Positions 31,666 to 41,204 of a stretch of 64,000 nt of DNA are shown in pieces; within the stretch, counting starts at the first letter, position 1, and every line of letters starts with the position of its first letter. The notes below the pieces were generated by a model that saw nothing but the letters and a program-made list of their open reading frames with translations, was not told where the DNA came from and did not search any database. Source of the stretch: Ascaphus truei (lineage: Eukaryota > Chordata > Amphibia > Anura > Ascaphidae); contig CM071579.1 in NCBI GenBank assembly GCA_036426205.1, positions 19,103,480 through 19,167,479 of the forward strand, written 5' to 3'. Both the position numbers and the translations under genes were made by a program.

Positions 31666-32409
31666 GAATTACAGCAGGTGTTGCACATGCATTGATATTG
31701 GTTGTATTTTTCTCAGTTAGGCCTTTGAGCCTAGGCGTGATATTATTAGCATATTAAAAGCATCTTCAAATGCCAGGGAATGGAGTTGCATGCCTGAGCG
31801 CTTTCACTTTACTGCAAATCAAATCCAAGCAAACTGCAACGTTACGCGATTCCCTTAAATAGTACATTCTGCTTTTGCCCTTTTCCTGGCAGCTTCGTGA
31901 CATTATTTTAATCCTCTCTGTTTTGCACCTGAATAATTCATGCTCTCCAAAGTGCACTGCGAGTAAAGAGTATTAATCCTACTAAATGTGAAAAAGGTGC
32001 CATTTACCGTGTGGCCCAATCACATCTGATGTCCTGTTTGTGTAAGTAAAGACTAATTTGTTGACCCGCTTAGGCTCGTTAAATACCGCTCGGCACTTGT
32101 GTACAGTAGTCAGTAACTGTGTGATTAAGCCAAGGAAGCCAGATGTCATTACAGCTTTGCTAAAATAAAGCATCTAAAACATTGCAATCGGAAGAAACTT
32201 CCACACACGCAACCCACCATACAATTGCTGATTTTTGCTCATTATTATCTTATAATCCATTAAAGACCAGATTTATTCAATGGTGCCAAGCCTTAAGGTC
32301 AGTCTAGGACACACTCCCTCATCCCTTGCGTATCTTATCCAAGCCTTAAGGTACCTTAGTCTATTTGAATAATTGAACCCTAAGAGTTCCTAAGGTGTTC
32401 TTCTTGTTG
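31666..32409. other. Unassigned non-coding DNA
   Basis: Nothing recognised apart from a repeated AAGCCTTAAGG word at 32290 and 32341. Confidence 0.4.
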
Positions 32410-32960
32410 TTATACTCCGTCATTATGGGGGTGCTCTCTTTTTTTGTGGAAATATTCTTTCAGTCGTAGTCTCCTGAAGAATTCTTCTAGGTCTGAGAAT
32501 AATTGGATTTGGTCCAGTTTGGTGGTGGGACAGAATGTTAGTCCCTTGGAGAGAACAGAGATCGCAGGTTTAGAGAGTTTATAATCAGACAGGTTTATAA
32601 CTCCCTGGCAGGCTGCGTGTTCTTCTGGGTTGAGGGTGTGTATCTGTCTTGAAAAGTAAACTGGGGTTTCTGGTTCTAAGTAGTTGTCCTGTTTTTTGTT
32701 GGTTTGAAATCCCTTATGTTGTGTCCATGGTCTGCAGTCATACTGAGGGAGGAGTTGTAGTTTCTTCTGTTTCTTCTTGATTAAGTTCCGCTGCAGTTTC
32801 TTGTCCAGAGTTTGCGTATCTTTTTCCAGTGTGTTGGTATTTGCACTGCTTTGCAATTGCAGGGTTTGGAGTATTGTGCATTTTTGCCGTTCTAATTTAT
32901 GTATTTTTCCATATAGCCGATGGATCAGTTTGTTTCTCAGTTTCTCAATGGTGCGTTTGC
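32410..32960 (-). pseudogene. Penelope-like element, N-terminal ORF fragment
   Basis: The 148-codon minus frame contains VINLSDYKLSKPAISVLSKG, then LTFCPTTKLDQIQ, then DLEEFFRRLRLKEYF, the conserved segment before the RT domain of Penelope-like elements (VVNLS...L...GL.F.P...D). Sequence upstream (to 32960) continues with HRLYGKIHKLER-type residues. It lies head to head with the plus-strand RT fragment that starts at 32965, so the two pieces are inverted relative to each other. Confidence 0.75.
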
Positions 32961-32964
32961 AGAG

Positions 32965-33342
32965 TTCTTAAGCGTAATGCTCTGCAACCACAATTGAAGC
33001 AAATAATACCTGACATCCCAGGAGTTGGGTTTTTATACATGCTTCCCAAAATCCACAAACCAGGAAACCCCGGCAGGCCTATTATAACCTGAAACAATTC
33101 CACGAGTCCCTGAACTCATTCCATCCATCAATTAAACTCAAAATGGATTATTCAGCAAACCTAGTAAACTTTCTAGATACCACAGTAACACTGAAAGATG
33201 GCAAACTACACACATCTGTATACAAGAAACCAACAGACAGATGCAGCTACCTCCACAACTCCAGCTTCGATCCCACTCATACAAAACAAGGTATCATACA
33301 CAGCCAGGCTATAAGATACCACTGCAAATGCTCTGACACCTA
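32965..33342 (+). pseudogene. Penelope-like RT fragment, internally deleted
   Basis: PGVGFLYMLPKIHKPGNPGRP (about 33016-33080) is the RT motif typical of Penelope-like elements. It then jumps, after a deletion of most of the palm including the catalytic aspartates, to the thumb region NLVNFLDTTVTLKDGKLHT with VYKKPTDRCSYLH (33143-33343) and QGIIHSQAIRY. The sequence breaks at KCSDT, where foreign DNA is inserted. Non-functional. Confidence 0.85.
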
Positions 33343-33520
33343 AGGTAGAAACAGGCATCTCACATGCTGTTTTTAAACTGTTTTAAACTGTTGTTTTTAA
33401 ATTGTTTCATTAAATAACTTTGTATATTAGTATTATATATTTACTAGCTATTTTGCCAGCTAGTAATTAATACATGATTGTATATGATGTGTAAAAGAGA
33501 TCCGATTGGCTGCATTATAC

Positions 33521-33528
33521 TATTTAAA
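33521..33528 (+). promoter_or_regulatory. TATA-like box before the hammerhead motif
   Basis: TATTTAAA lies 30 bases before CTGACGA. The copy at 14.6 kb has TATATATA at nearly the same distance (29 bases), so a transcript would start about where the outer stem begins. The promoter function is inferred from spacing. Confidence 0.45.
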
Positions 33529-33548
33529 CCATCACTGAACACTGGGCT

Positions 33549-33598
33549 CAACAAACTCCTGACGAAGCAAATCTTTGCGAAACGCGTAGAGTTTCTTG
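33549..33598 (+). ncRNA. Type I hammerhead-ribozyme-like RNA motif
   Basis: Order: outer stem CAACAAACTC (33549-33558); CTGACGA (33559-33565); one extra A; stem II GCAAA-TC-TTTGC (33567-33578); GAAA (33579-33582); CGCGT (33583-33587); A (33588); outer stem GAGTTTCTTG (33589-33598), pairing with the first strand at 9 of 10 positions. This is the hammerhead layout: CUGANGA, stem II, GAAA, stem III, then cleavage after a U-H dinucleotide (here UA). Stem III is ACGCGT, self-complementary, so it would form best between two molecules. The extra A before stem II departs from the consensus and could reduce or abolish cleavage. Hammerhead ribozymes are known from Penelope-like elements. Confidence 0.6.
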
Positions 33599-34320
33599 CA
33601 CCAGCCCAGAAGGAACCGGAAGGACGTCAAGGCGTGTGACGTCAGTTTGGAACATCTGCGACACTGCTGGGGAAACACGGAAGCGAGCTGACAGCTGCTG
33701 TATGCGCAACAGCAGCCTATGCGGTACATCTTACCCAATCACCCGCAATCGTTCCGAGCAGAGTGCCGGTATCCAGAGGGCGGACTTCGTACATTGTACT
33801 TTATGAGAGATATCATGTGAGTGGTCATTTGTTATTCATTCACCTGTCATTACGGTGTTATTTCTCTACCCTTAGTCCGTTTCTCTTGTTTATACTCTGT
33901 GCTCCGCACGTCCACCTGGATCACGGAGGTGACCAGAATACCACCAGAATAACAACACCATCTATCCATTCAGACAGCCTAGAATGGCACAAATGCTGTA
34001 CTAAATAATACACCATGTGAGTATACACCTATAAGGTGTTATATCTCATCATACCAGCACATTTGTATCTACGTGATTGCACTATATATTTTTTTTTTCT
34101 TTGCACGGTTCCTGAGCTCCCTGCATCTTTCAACAAACTTGCAGCCAGAATATACTAGGAGGGTTCATCGTGGGTGGAAGTCGAAGAGGAACCTATTATA
34201 CTTATCTACGTGGTTTATTTTTTCTTTACATTATTAGAAGATCCCTTTATACACTTTATCTTTAATATTGTATTTATTCACTTGATATATATTTTTTACA
34301 CTTGCACTAAGAGCGCCGGG

Positions 34321-35125
34321 TGATTTCTATTCACAGACATCTCACAACCCTGACCGAATCGTTCAGACAGAAGGGACACAAGCCAAACACTATTGCCAGA
34401 ACTATTACATCTGCACTAAAAGCCCCACGAGAAAACATGCTACAATACTGATAGAAATAACCTACCACACGCATACCACTAGTGACCACATACAACCCTA
34501 CCCTAGAGAGAATACGAAAAATAATCAAAGATCTGCAACCCATGCTGGCAGAGGATGTGACATTAAAAGAAATGTCCTCAAACCTCCAATTCTTGCGTTC
34601 CGGCAACCACCAAACCTCAAACAGAAATTAGTCAACAGAAAACTTCACAACGAACTTAAAGACACTGATAATGGCACAAAACCGTGCAACAACACACGTT
34701 GTAAACTCTGCAAACATATATGCCAAGATCCTAGAGCCGGTCACAACCATGGAACATTCAATGTTAAAGGATCATACAGCTGCACATCCAGGAATGTAGT
34801 GTATATGATTCAGTGCAATAAATGTGACCAAGGTTGCTACATTGGGGAAAACAGCCAAAAACTACAAGGCAGAATGAATATGCACAGACACTCCATACTC
34901 CATCACGCAGAAGGAAGATACTGCTCACCAGTGGGACATAATTTCTCACAACCAGATCATTTTATAAATGATTTAAAAATCAAAATCACCAATGGAATGT
35001 TTAAACGCACCCAAGAACGGAAAACATTTGAACTCAGAATAATAAGACTCTTTGACACCAAAACAAGAGGACTTCATGCGGATATGGGGTTTCTCACACA
35101 CTATCACAATTGTTTGTAATATTAT
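34321..35125 (+). pseudogene. Penelope-like element, linker and GIY-YIG endonuclease
   Basis: After the linker (PPILAFRQPPNLKQKLVNRK, about 34585-34640) come the CCHC-like cysteines CNNTRCKLCKHIC (34690-34725), GTFNVKGSYSC, and the endonuclease core NVVYMIQCNKCDQGCYIGE (34793-34849) with LQGRMNMHRHS, containing the expected GIY-YIG catalytic Arg/His surroundings. The 106-codon frame 34799-35119 is its uninterrupted C-terminal part, ending HYHNCL. Upstream portions are split among frames. The E of the YIGE(T) box is intact and the last 100 residues are well preserved, but the element as a whole is dead. Confidence 0.85.
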
Positions 35126-35560
35126 CCTTCCTCTGCCAATGTTCTTATCCACGCCTTCCCCAAACCCCCGCCCTCCCCCCACAGCATCCATGCTGTTCCT
35201 AGACACCGTTTTATTAACCTTCCAATGTCTTTCTCACCCCACCTTATCCACAGTACATCTCTGTTGGCTTTTTTCCCCTGCTCTCCTAATCCCTGTTTTA
35301 GCCATAGATTCCTTTGTTTATCAGTATTGTAAAGTCAGGGTGCATTTTATTCGGAGGCACTGAAGTCAGAATAAGTCATTTGAAATGTAGCCGGCGTTTA
35401 TGTAATGAGTAAAAAGGAGAATGTATATTTCTGCCTGAACATGACACTGGCACAGACTTAGAAATACTACCTTTTATTTCAACATTAAGTGTATGTGGGG
35501 GAATAAATAAAATGAAGACGCCTGTGGAAATAATGGTTACACCGGGGTGAAGGGTTTCTA
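35126..35560. other. Probable Penelope 3' flank, then unassigned
   Basis: A pyrimidine-rich stretch with CCCCGCCCTCCCCC-like sequence follows the GIY-YIG stop to about 35350. The rest is unrecognised. Confidence 0.35.
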
Positions 35561-35562
35561 TG

Positions 35563-36246
35563 TGTAACCCCCGTGTGTGTGTGTCACACTGCCCCCTGGC
35601 AATTTCCTCTCCAACATGACTGTGATGGACAAGAGAAGCAGCCAATAATAACGGCTGTGGAAGAGGCGGGACTATGAGGGAGAGGGGCCTTTAAGAAAAA
35701 GAAAGGCAGCCATGCTGGATTAGATTTGCATGGACCTGAGCACAGCAGGTTCGTTCGAGGTCTGCAGAGAGTGTGCACGTGGCGACAGGAGCTGAGAGTT
35801 ACAGTTCCGGACGCGGAAAAGCGATCACGTGACGCTGGAGGAGACCCACAACAGCTATAAAGACATAGTGTTACCATGGTACCGAAGCACCTTTTTGAAG
35901 AACCGGCCCGCAACTGGTTCAATACAACACGAGCTCCCACGGAGTGCCGCCATCATCACACGCCAACATACCCAGGATTGGGTGGCTACTGCACCACTGA
36001 CCCTGACTCACACCTATGTAGCATGATTTGGGGATTGTGTTGTGTATGTGTACAGTGTGTAGTGACCCTATGCTGAGGATCACAAGGGGCCTGATTTACA
36101 TAAGTGTATAGTAAACTAAGTGAATTACCCATACTGTGCTTGTATTATTCCTGTCATCTGTCCGTGGGCCACGTGCGGCCCAGTAAGTGAATAGTGACTC
36201 AGGCTCCGGCCTCAGCGATAGTTGTAAGTCTGAAAGCTAAACGTAG
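35563..36246. mobile_element. Possible LTR remnant
   Basis: Starts TGTAACCCCCGTG, like the LTR group at 4806 and 49395, and carries CpG-rich sequence with ATCACGTGACG and a CTATAAAGACA word (a possible TATA box near 35855). Its other end cannot be separated from the LINE tail at 36247 and no duplication is visible. Confidence 0.3.
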
Positions 36247-36333
36247 ATGGGTTACATAGTTACATAGTTACATAGTAATATTACATAGTTACAGTTACAT
36301 AGTAATATTGCATAGTTACATAGTTACATAGTC
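36247..36333. repeat. ACATAGTT microsatellite (LINE 3' tail)
   Basis: Irregular repeats of GTTACATA with AATATT interruptions, immediately beyond the 3' UTR of the LINE above. Confidence 0.85.
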
Positions 36334-37450
36334 AACCTATGCTAAAATTAAACAACAGATACTTTATCCTATATCTATACTTACTTTTTGATCCAGAGGA
36401 AGGCAAACAAAAAACCCCAGTGACATATCATCCAATGATATCTCATAAGGGGAAAAATACATTCCTTCCTGACTCCAATTATTGGCAATCAGATTACTCC
36501 CTGGATCAACATCCTTCCCATGTTTACTTATTTGGTATATCCTTGTATACCTTTCCTTTCTAAAAAGATGTCCAACCTTTTTTTGAACAAATCTATTGTA
36601 TCTGCCATCACAGTCTCCATGGGTAATGAATTCCACATTTTAACTGCCCTTACTGTAAAGAACCATTTCCTTTGTGGCTGGTGAAATCTCCTTTCCTCCA
36701 ACCTTAAGGGATGACCCGTGTTGTTTGGGATGAATAGTTCTTTTGAAAGCTCCTTGTACTGTCCCCGAATATATTTGTATGTAGTTATCATATCCTCTCT
36801 TAGTCCCCTCTTTTCTAATATAAATAAATCTAATTGAGCTAGTCTCTCCTCATAAGTTAGATCTCTCCTTCATAAACATCTTCCCTTACAATAAGTTTTA
36901 GAACCGGTTTAACATATAAACATACTCCACCTCCTCTTCTATTTGCTCGATCCTTCCGAAAAAGGAAATAACCCTCTATATTAACTGCCCAGTCATGAGT
37001 TTCATCCCACCATGTTTCAGTAATGCCTATGATATACTGCTCTCTTGCAGCTATTAATTCAGGCTCCCCCATTTTATCTGTCAGGCGTCTTGCATTAGCA
37101 AGCATGCATTAAAGTTTTTTTCAGCCTATACTATTATCTTATCTGTTCCTTCCTTTCTGCGCCAACTTGGTTTAGTCTTTAGAAGTTTTCTAGTATTATC
37201 TGTATATATATGGGTGTCTCACTGCTTGTCAAACTCGCACTTGCCCCCATTCTATGTACCTCCATACCACCTTGTATCCTCCTCTATTCTATTTAGTTAA
37301 TTATCTGTTTCATTCCCCTCCCTCCTCCATCCTAGTTTAAAATCTCCTCCAACCTTTTTAACATTCTCCCTCCTAGTACAGAAGATCCCTCTACATTGAT
37401 GTGCAACCTGTCCCAAGAATAAAGATGGCACCTCTCAGAAAAGGAGTCCC
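36247..37450 (-). pseudogene. CR1/Rex1-like LINE with internal deletion
   Basis: On the minus strand: WDRLHINVEGSSVLGGRMLK (about 37415-37350), resembling the end of an ORF1 esterase-like domain; then the endonuclease start NARRLTDKMGE, IIGITETWWDE, INIEGYFLFRKDRANRRGG (37105-36857); then, after a jump at about 36850, the ORF2 C-terminus KYIRGQYKELS, LRLEERRF, WFFTVRAVKMWNSLP and FKKRLD (36790-36540). The entire RT is missing. The 3' end is followed by an AACTATGT-type microsatellite (36247-36333), as such LINEs have a tandem 3' tail. Confidence 0.8.
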
Positions 37451-37925
37451 AGTGCTCTAAAAACCCAAAACCATATGTGTATTTCCAATTAGGGCTTCCC
37501 TACTGGCCCTGGGGGCTTTTGGGAGCTGTAGTAATTATTAGCAGGCGATCATAAGGTTTTATGGGGATGTTCTTTGAAACAGAAAACATTATGCAGCGAA
37601 ATGTGCAGTCATACTCGGCACTAGTTTTACTGCAGCACATACATGTCTAGAAGCGCACCTAAATATGAGTTACTGCCTTTAGTAGCTGGTGAAATGTACA
37701 ATAAAGGTTCAACCATCAACTTCCTTTTTTTTTTTTGAGAAGGAAGAGAAAGTTTCCCAGACATCTAGGAACGCAGACATACCTACTTTATGCTGCCAAG
37801 TTAACCAAAGCAACTGCTGATATCAAAATATCCTCTCAACGTTTAAGACTGCCCAAAAAAACATGAATGCTCGTCTTGGGGAAATGACTGCCAGGATTAT
37901 AAAGTTCATTAACCAATGATGAAAC
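37451..37925. other. Unassigned non-coding DNA
   Basis: Nothing recognised. Confidence 0.4.
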
Positions 37926-37927
37926 TT

Positions 37928-38407
37928 AAAGCTGCAGACCAAGCAATATCCTACATGTGTTTGTTTTAATAAATCAATTCTGTACTATGAGAAAATACTT
38001 GTAGCATTTTTTTTAAAAACAACTCTGAATGCCATTTTTAATGTATTATAATGTAACAAGCATTTTTTGTTTCTATAGTAACCATTTACAAAGTCACATC
38101 CCCTTCCTCTTCTGAAACAGGCTCTGGCACACCCCTTTTTGAGCCCTGCCCTCTCTCTAGCAGTGCACCAATTATATCCAGTTACTGCCTGGTCACATGA
38201 TCTTCCCCACAGAACTTTGCACCTTTTGGTCCTCTTCTGCTGCACTGACAGACATTTAGTTAACCCCCGATATGAATCTTTGCCGATCGATCACAGGAGA
38301 ACGGATAGATACACAACTTAGCTAATGACTTATCATTGTGTGGATCGTATTGATGCATACAGTATATTAAAGAGAAAGAAAACGGCAGCTTGGACTGCTG
38401 CTTTAAG
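37928..38407. mobile_element. TTAAAG-ended MITE, copy 1
   Basis: Starts TTAAAGCTGCAGACCAAGC and ends GCTTGGACTGCTGCTTTAA, inverted repeats of about 19 bp. The middle is homologous, in inverted orientation, to 51795-52300 (AGGCTCTGGCACACCCCTTT, CTGGTCACATGATCTTCCCC, CGATCGATCACAGGAGAACG). TTAAAG ends recall the TTAA-target T2-type MITEs of frogs. The 86-codon minus frame and its 71-codon counterpart at 51955 are homologous non-coding repeat translations. Confidence 0.65.
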
Positions 38408-38584
38408 GTAGCAAATATAGAAATCCTGACAAACAAATTTATCTCATGAAAACTTGCAGCGTGTACTGCAAATCTTTATCCTGCAAGCCCCACTGTGTAA
38501 GAAGGATTCCACATTTAATGCAAAAATCCCAGATAATATAATATACAATGTATGAGTTACTTTGAGGATCTCTACAGCAGTAAA

Positions 38585-38630
38585 AGGGTGCACCTGACGA
38601 AGCGCGCTGTTGCGAAACGCGTAGAGGTCA
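38585..38630 (+). ncRNA. Hammerhead-like stem-loop copy (weak stem II)
   Basis: CTGACGA (38594-38600), A, GCGCGCTGTTGC (only two or three closing pairs), GAAA, CGCGTA, GAGGTCAC. Boxes are identical to the 33.6-kb copy. Alternative outer pairing GTG-ACCT with AGGT-CAC is possible but uses part of the core. No TATA-like box at -30. Confidence 0.4.
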
Positions 38631-39012
38631 CGAGAGGCTGCTCAATGCGCTCACACATTGGCTGGGACAGCCGAACCAGGAAACAAGAGCGGAGGAGAGA
38701 TCTGCCGAGTGCTGGTGCAGTTCGGACGCTACATCAGCGCCAGCCGCGGCTACCCGCTCTGCTTCTTATGGTCAGTACCTGTCGCCCTTGTTGTGGTTCT
38801 TTTGCTGTAGCTAAACACTGCTATTGAGTGTGTTTTTAAGCTATTTGGCTGTATCCGTGTCGCTTCAGAGAAGCCTGTTTATCCAGTACCCTCGCAGGGG
38901 AGGGGTTTGTCATTTTATTTAATTGGTGTGTATTGTACAATTATTATTTTTGTCTATTGTATCATTTTTACTGTATGTGGTCATTATATGTGTTACATGT
39001 GTTATATGTGCA

Positions 39013-39097
39013 CCACCTGTGCTGAAGCAGGGATATCCCTAAAACCTGGCCTGTTGGTGGCCCTTGAGGACTGGAGTTGGCCGCTCCTGCTTTAGGG
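39013..39097. mobile_element. hAT MITE, right-arm fragment
   Basis: CACCTGTGCTGAAGCAGGG, GGCCTGTTGGTGGCCCTTG and GGAGTTGGCCGCTCCTGC are the right half of the CAGGGGTGGCC family; the left half is missing. Confidence 0.7.
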
Positions 39098-39361
39098 AAA
39101 CAGGAGGAATATTATTTTATTTATTTATAAAAATGTTTTACCAGGAAGTAATACACTGAGAGTTACCTCTCGTTTTCAAGTATGTCCTGGGCATAGTTAA
39201 TATGACAAATAATACATGGTTACAAATACAGTTACATAAATGAACAGGGTATACATTATATACAATACATTGCATGCACAGTTAGAGAATATGTATATTA
39301 TAGGTTTATGTAACAGTTACAGACCAGATTAAAATGTGAGACAGCCTTAGATTTGAAGAAC

Positions 39362-39910
39362 TTAAACTGGTGGTGGTAGTGTGAGAGTCTCCGGTAGGTT
39401 GTTCCAGTTTGGGGTGCACGGTAAGAGAAGGAGGAGCGGACGGATCTTTGTTGAGCCTTGGGACCATGAACGTCTTTTGGAGTCAGATCTCAGATGATAA
39501 GTGCTGCTGTGGTAGGGGTGAGGAGCTTGTTCAAATAGGTGGTAGCTTCCCAGAAAGTATTTGAAGGCAAGACAGAAAGGTGAACACTTTGCGCCTAACT
39601 CGATGATGACCATCTAGTTCTTTGAGCATTTCGCAGTGATGTGTGTTATAGTTGCTTGGAGAACAAAACGATAAATTGATTGTAGAGGTGTCAAGTTTGC
39701 TAAGGTGGGATTGAGTTGCCACCCATATATTATGCTTCCATAGTCAATAATTGGCCATTAGCATCTGCTGTCGATACGTTTTCTGCACCAGGAGACTTAG
39801 GGAGGATTTTGTTCCTGTAAGTACCCCTATTTGGCATAGGTCTTGGTTGTCAGGGTATCAATGTGCATCCCAAATGTTAAGTGGGAGTCAAGCCATATGC
39901 CCAGGTATTT
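39362..39910 (-). pseudogene. L2/CR1 LINE ORF2, C-terminal portion
   Basis: Minus-strand reading: YLGIWLDSHLTFGMHID just inside 39910, then IIDYGSIIYG, NLSFCSPSNYNTHH, SCLAFKYF, HPYHSSTYHLRSDSK and NWNNLPETL, ending near 39380. The last is the W-N-x-L-P motif typical of this LINE group. Several frameshifts and stops (including around 39615 and 39760). Confidence 0.85.
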
Positions 39911-40239
39911 AAAACTAGTAACAGGGAGATCACTTCCGGTGACGTCACAGCCGATGGTCTGCTAGTGAGAGAGCTCCTGGCGCCCTCACAGATAAAGCTA
40001 TTAGAATAAGCTTTTCCCCCACCCCAAACCCCCCGAATTTAGACTCCAGACCAACCCCTAACACTGCTGAATGACAGGAAATCTCAAAAAAAAATCAGTA
40101 CCCGGTAACCAAGTTTTTCCCACCGGCACAGCGCCTGGCTGGTATCAGCCCTGATGGGCAAGATGGCGCCGGGGAGATCCGAGGCACGAGGCGCCAAGCG
40201 TGCCGACAGAGCCCGGCTGATGAGGACCCCCCCGTTCTA

Positions 40240-40910
40240 AATAAGAATTTTTTTTGACGCTCTCGTCACCAAATGAGAAGAGGGGTCCAAGAAGACACCG
40301 CAAAAAGCCCTCCAGACCATACGCGCCGAAATAGGAGCGCTAACGGCGAACAGAAGACTTAGAGAGCAAGTGGAGTCAATATCAAACGAGCAAGCTGAGA
40401 CCCACGAGGAAGTCCTGAGATGCGGGGATGCGGTCCGCGACTTTACAGAACAATAGAGGATCTTGAAAACAGAAAGAAGACGAATATCCGCCTTAAAACA
40501 TCCCTGAGGACATCAACATGAGAACTACAACCTTACCTCCGCAGGCTCTTCCTACAACAGCTTGTCCCCGACTTATCAGACCATGATTTACACACTGCCG
40601 CGCTCACAGAGCCCTAGCCCCAAGTCAGCAGACCCCAACCGTCACAGAGATGTGGTGCTTGAATGCACGCATACTCTGCAAAGGAGCGCATCATGATGGC
40701 CGCCAGGGATCTGCGTTCAGTATCAATGGACGGCGTACAGATCCAACTATTTATGATCTCTCCCAACTAACTATCAACAAGAAAACTGCGATGCGCCCAC
40801 TCACCCCTACCTCAGAGACCAGGGTTAAATCCCGCTGGGGTTCCCCTTCAAATTGGTGGTGCTCCGCACGGCCGCCATTATCCAGTATCCACACCTGAGG
40901 ACTCAAAGTG
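40240..40910 (+). pseudogene. L1 ORF1 remnant
   Basis: Across frames: EEVLRCGDAVRDF, the RRISALKHP stretch that reads NIRLKNIPED in another frame, RDVVLECTHTLQRSAS near 40650, the LRPLT/KKTAMRPLT box at 40780 and WGFPFKLVV near 40840. The order coiled coil, RRM-like block and RDVVL...WGFPF C-terminal domain is that of L1 ORF1 RNA-binding proteins. At least four frame changes. Confidence 0.7.
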
Positions 40911-41204
40911 ACTTCCTAAAGCTCTAGGGATCCCACTCCCCCCACCGAAGAACAAACGTCCCCCCCACAGAGGCATCTCCAGAACGGCTCCCCAAAGAAC
41001 CCCCCGAGCATCGAGAGACTGGCTAGTCAACGGCCCCGTGAACCAAGATGTCCCTGCTGCCTAGTTGGACTCAAGAACTCGCAAGTCTCCCTCACAGACA
41101 CAACACACAGATCTAGAGGCCCTGGAGATTGAAGTCAGTCGCCTGCCGCCAAATCCCCCAAGATGTGAAAGGCACCGAGTACCCCTACAGTGCCCTGACA
41201 CAGC

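Larger units (their letters stand above)
33343..34320 (+). mobile_element. Insertion in the Penelope element, pLTR-like
   Basis: The Penelope reading breaks off at about 33342 and resumes at about 34325 (QTSHNPDRIVQTEG), so this block of about 980 bp is an insertion or a pLTR-type repeat of a related element. It contains an inverted CCAAT (33503), TATTTAAA (33521), the hammerhead-like motif (33549-33598), TGACGTCAG (33638), T-rich tracts and GCACTAAGAGCGCCGGG near its end. Flanking duplications were not found. Confidence 0.5.
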
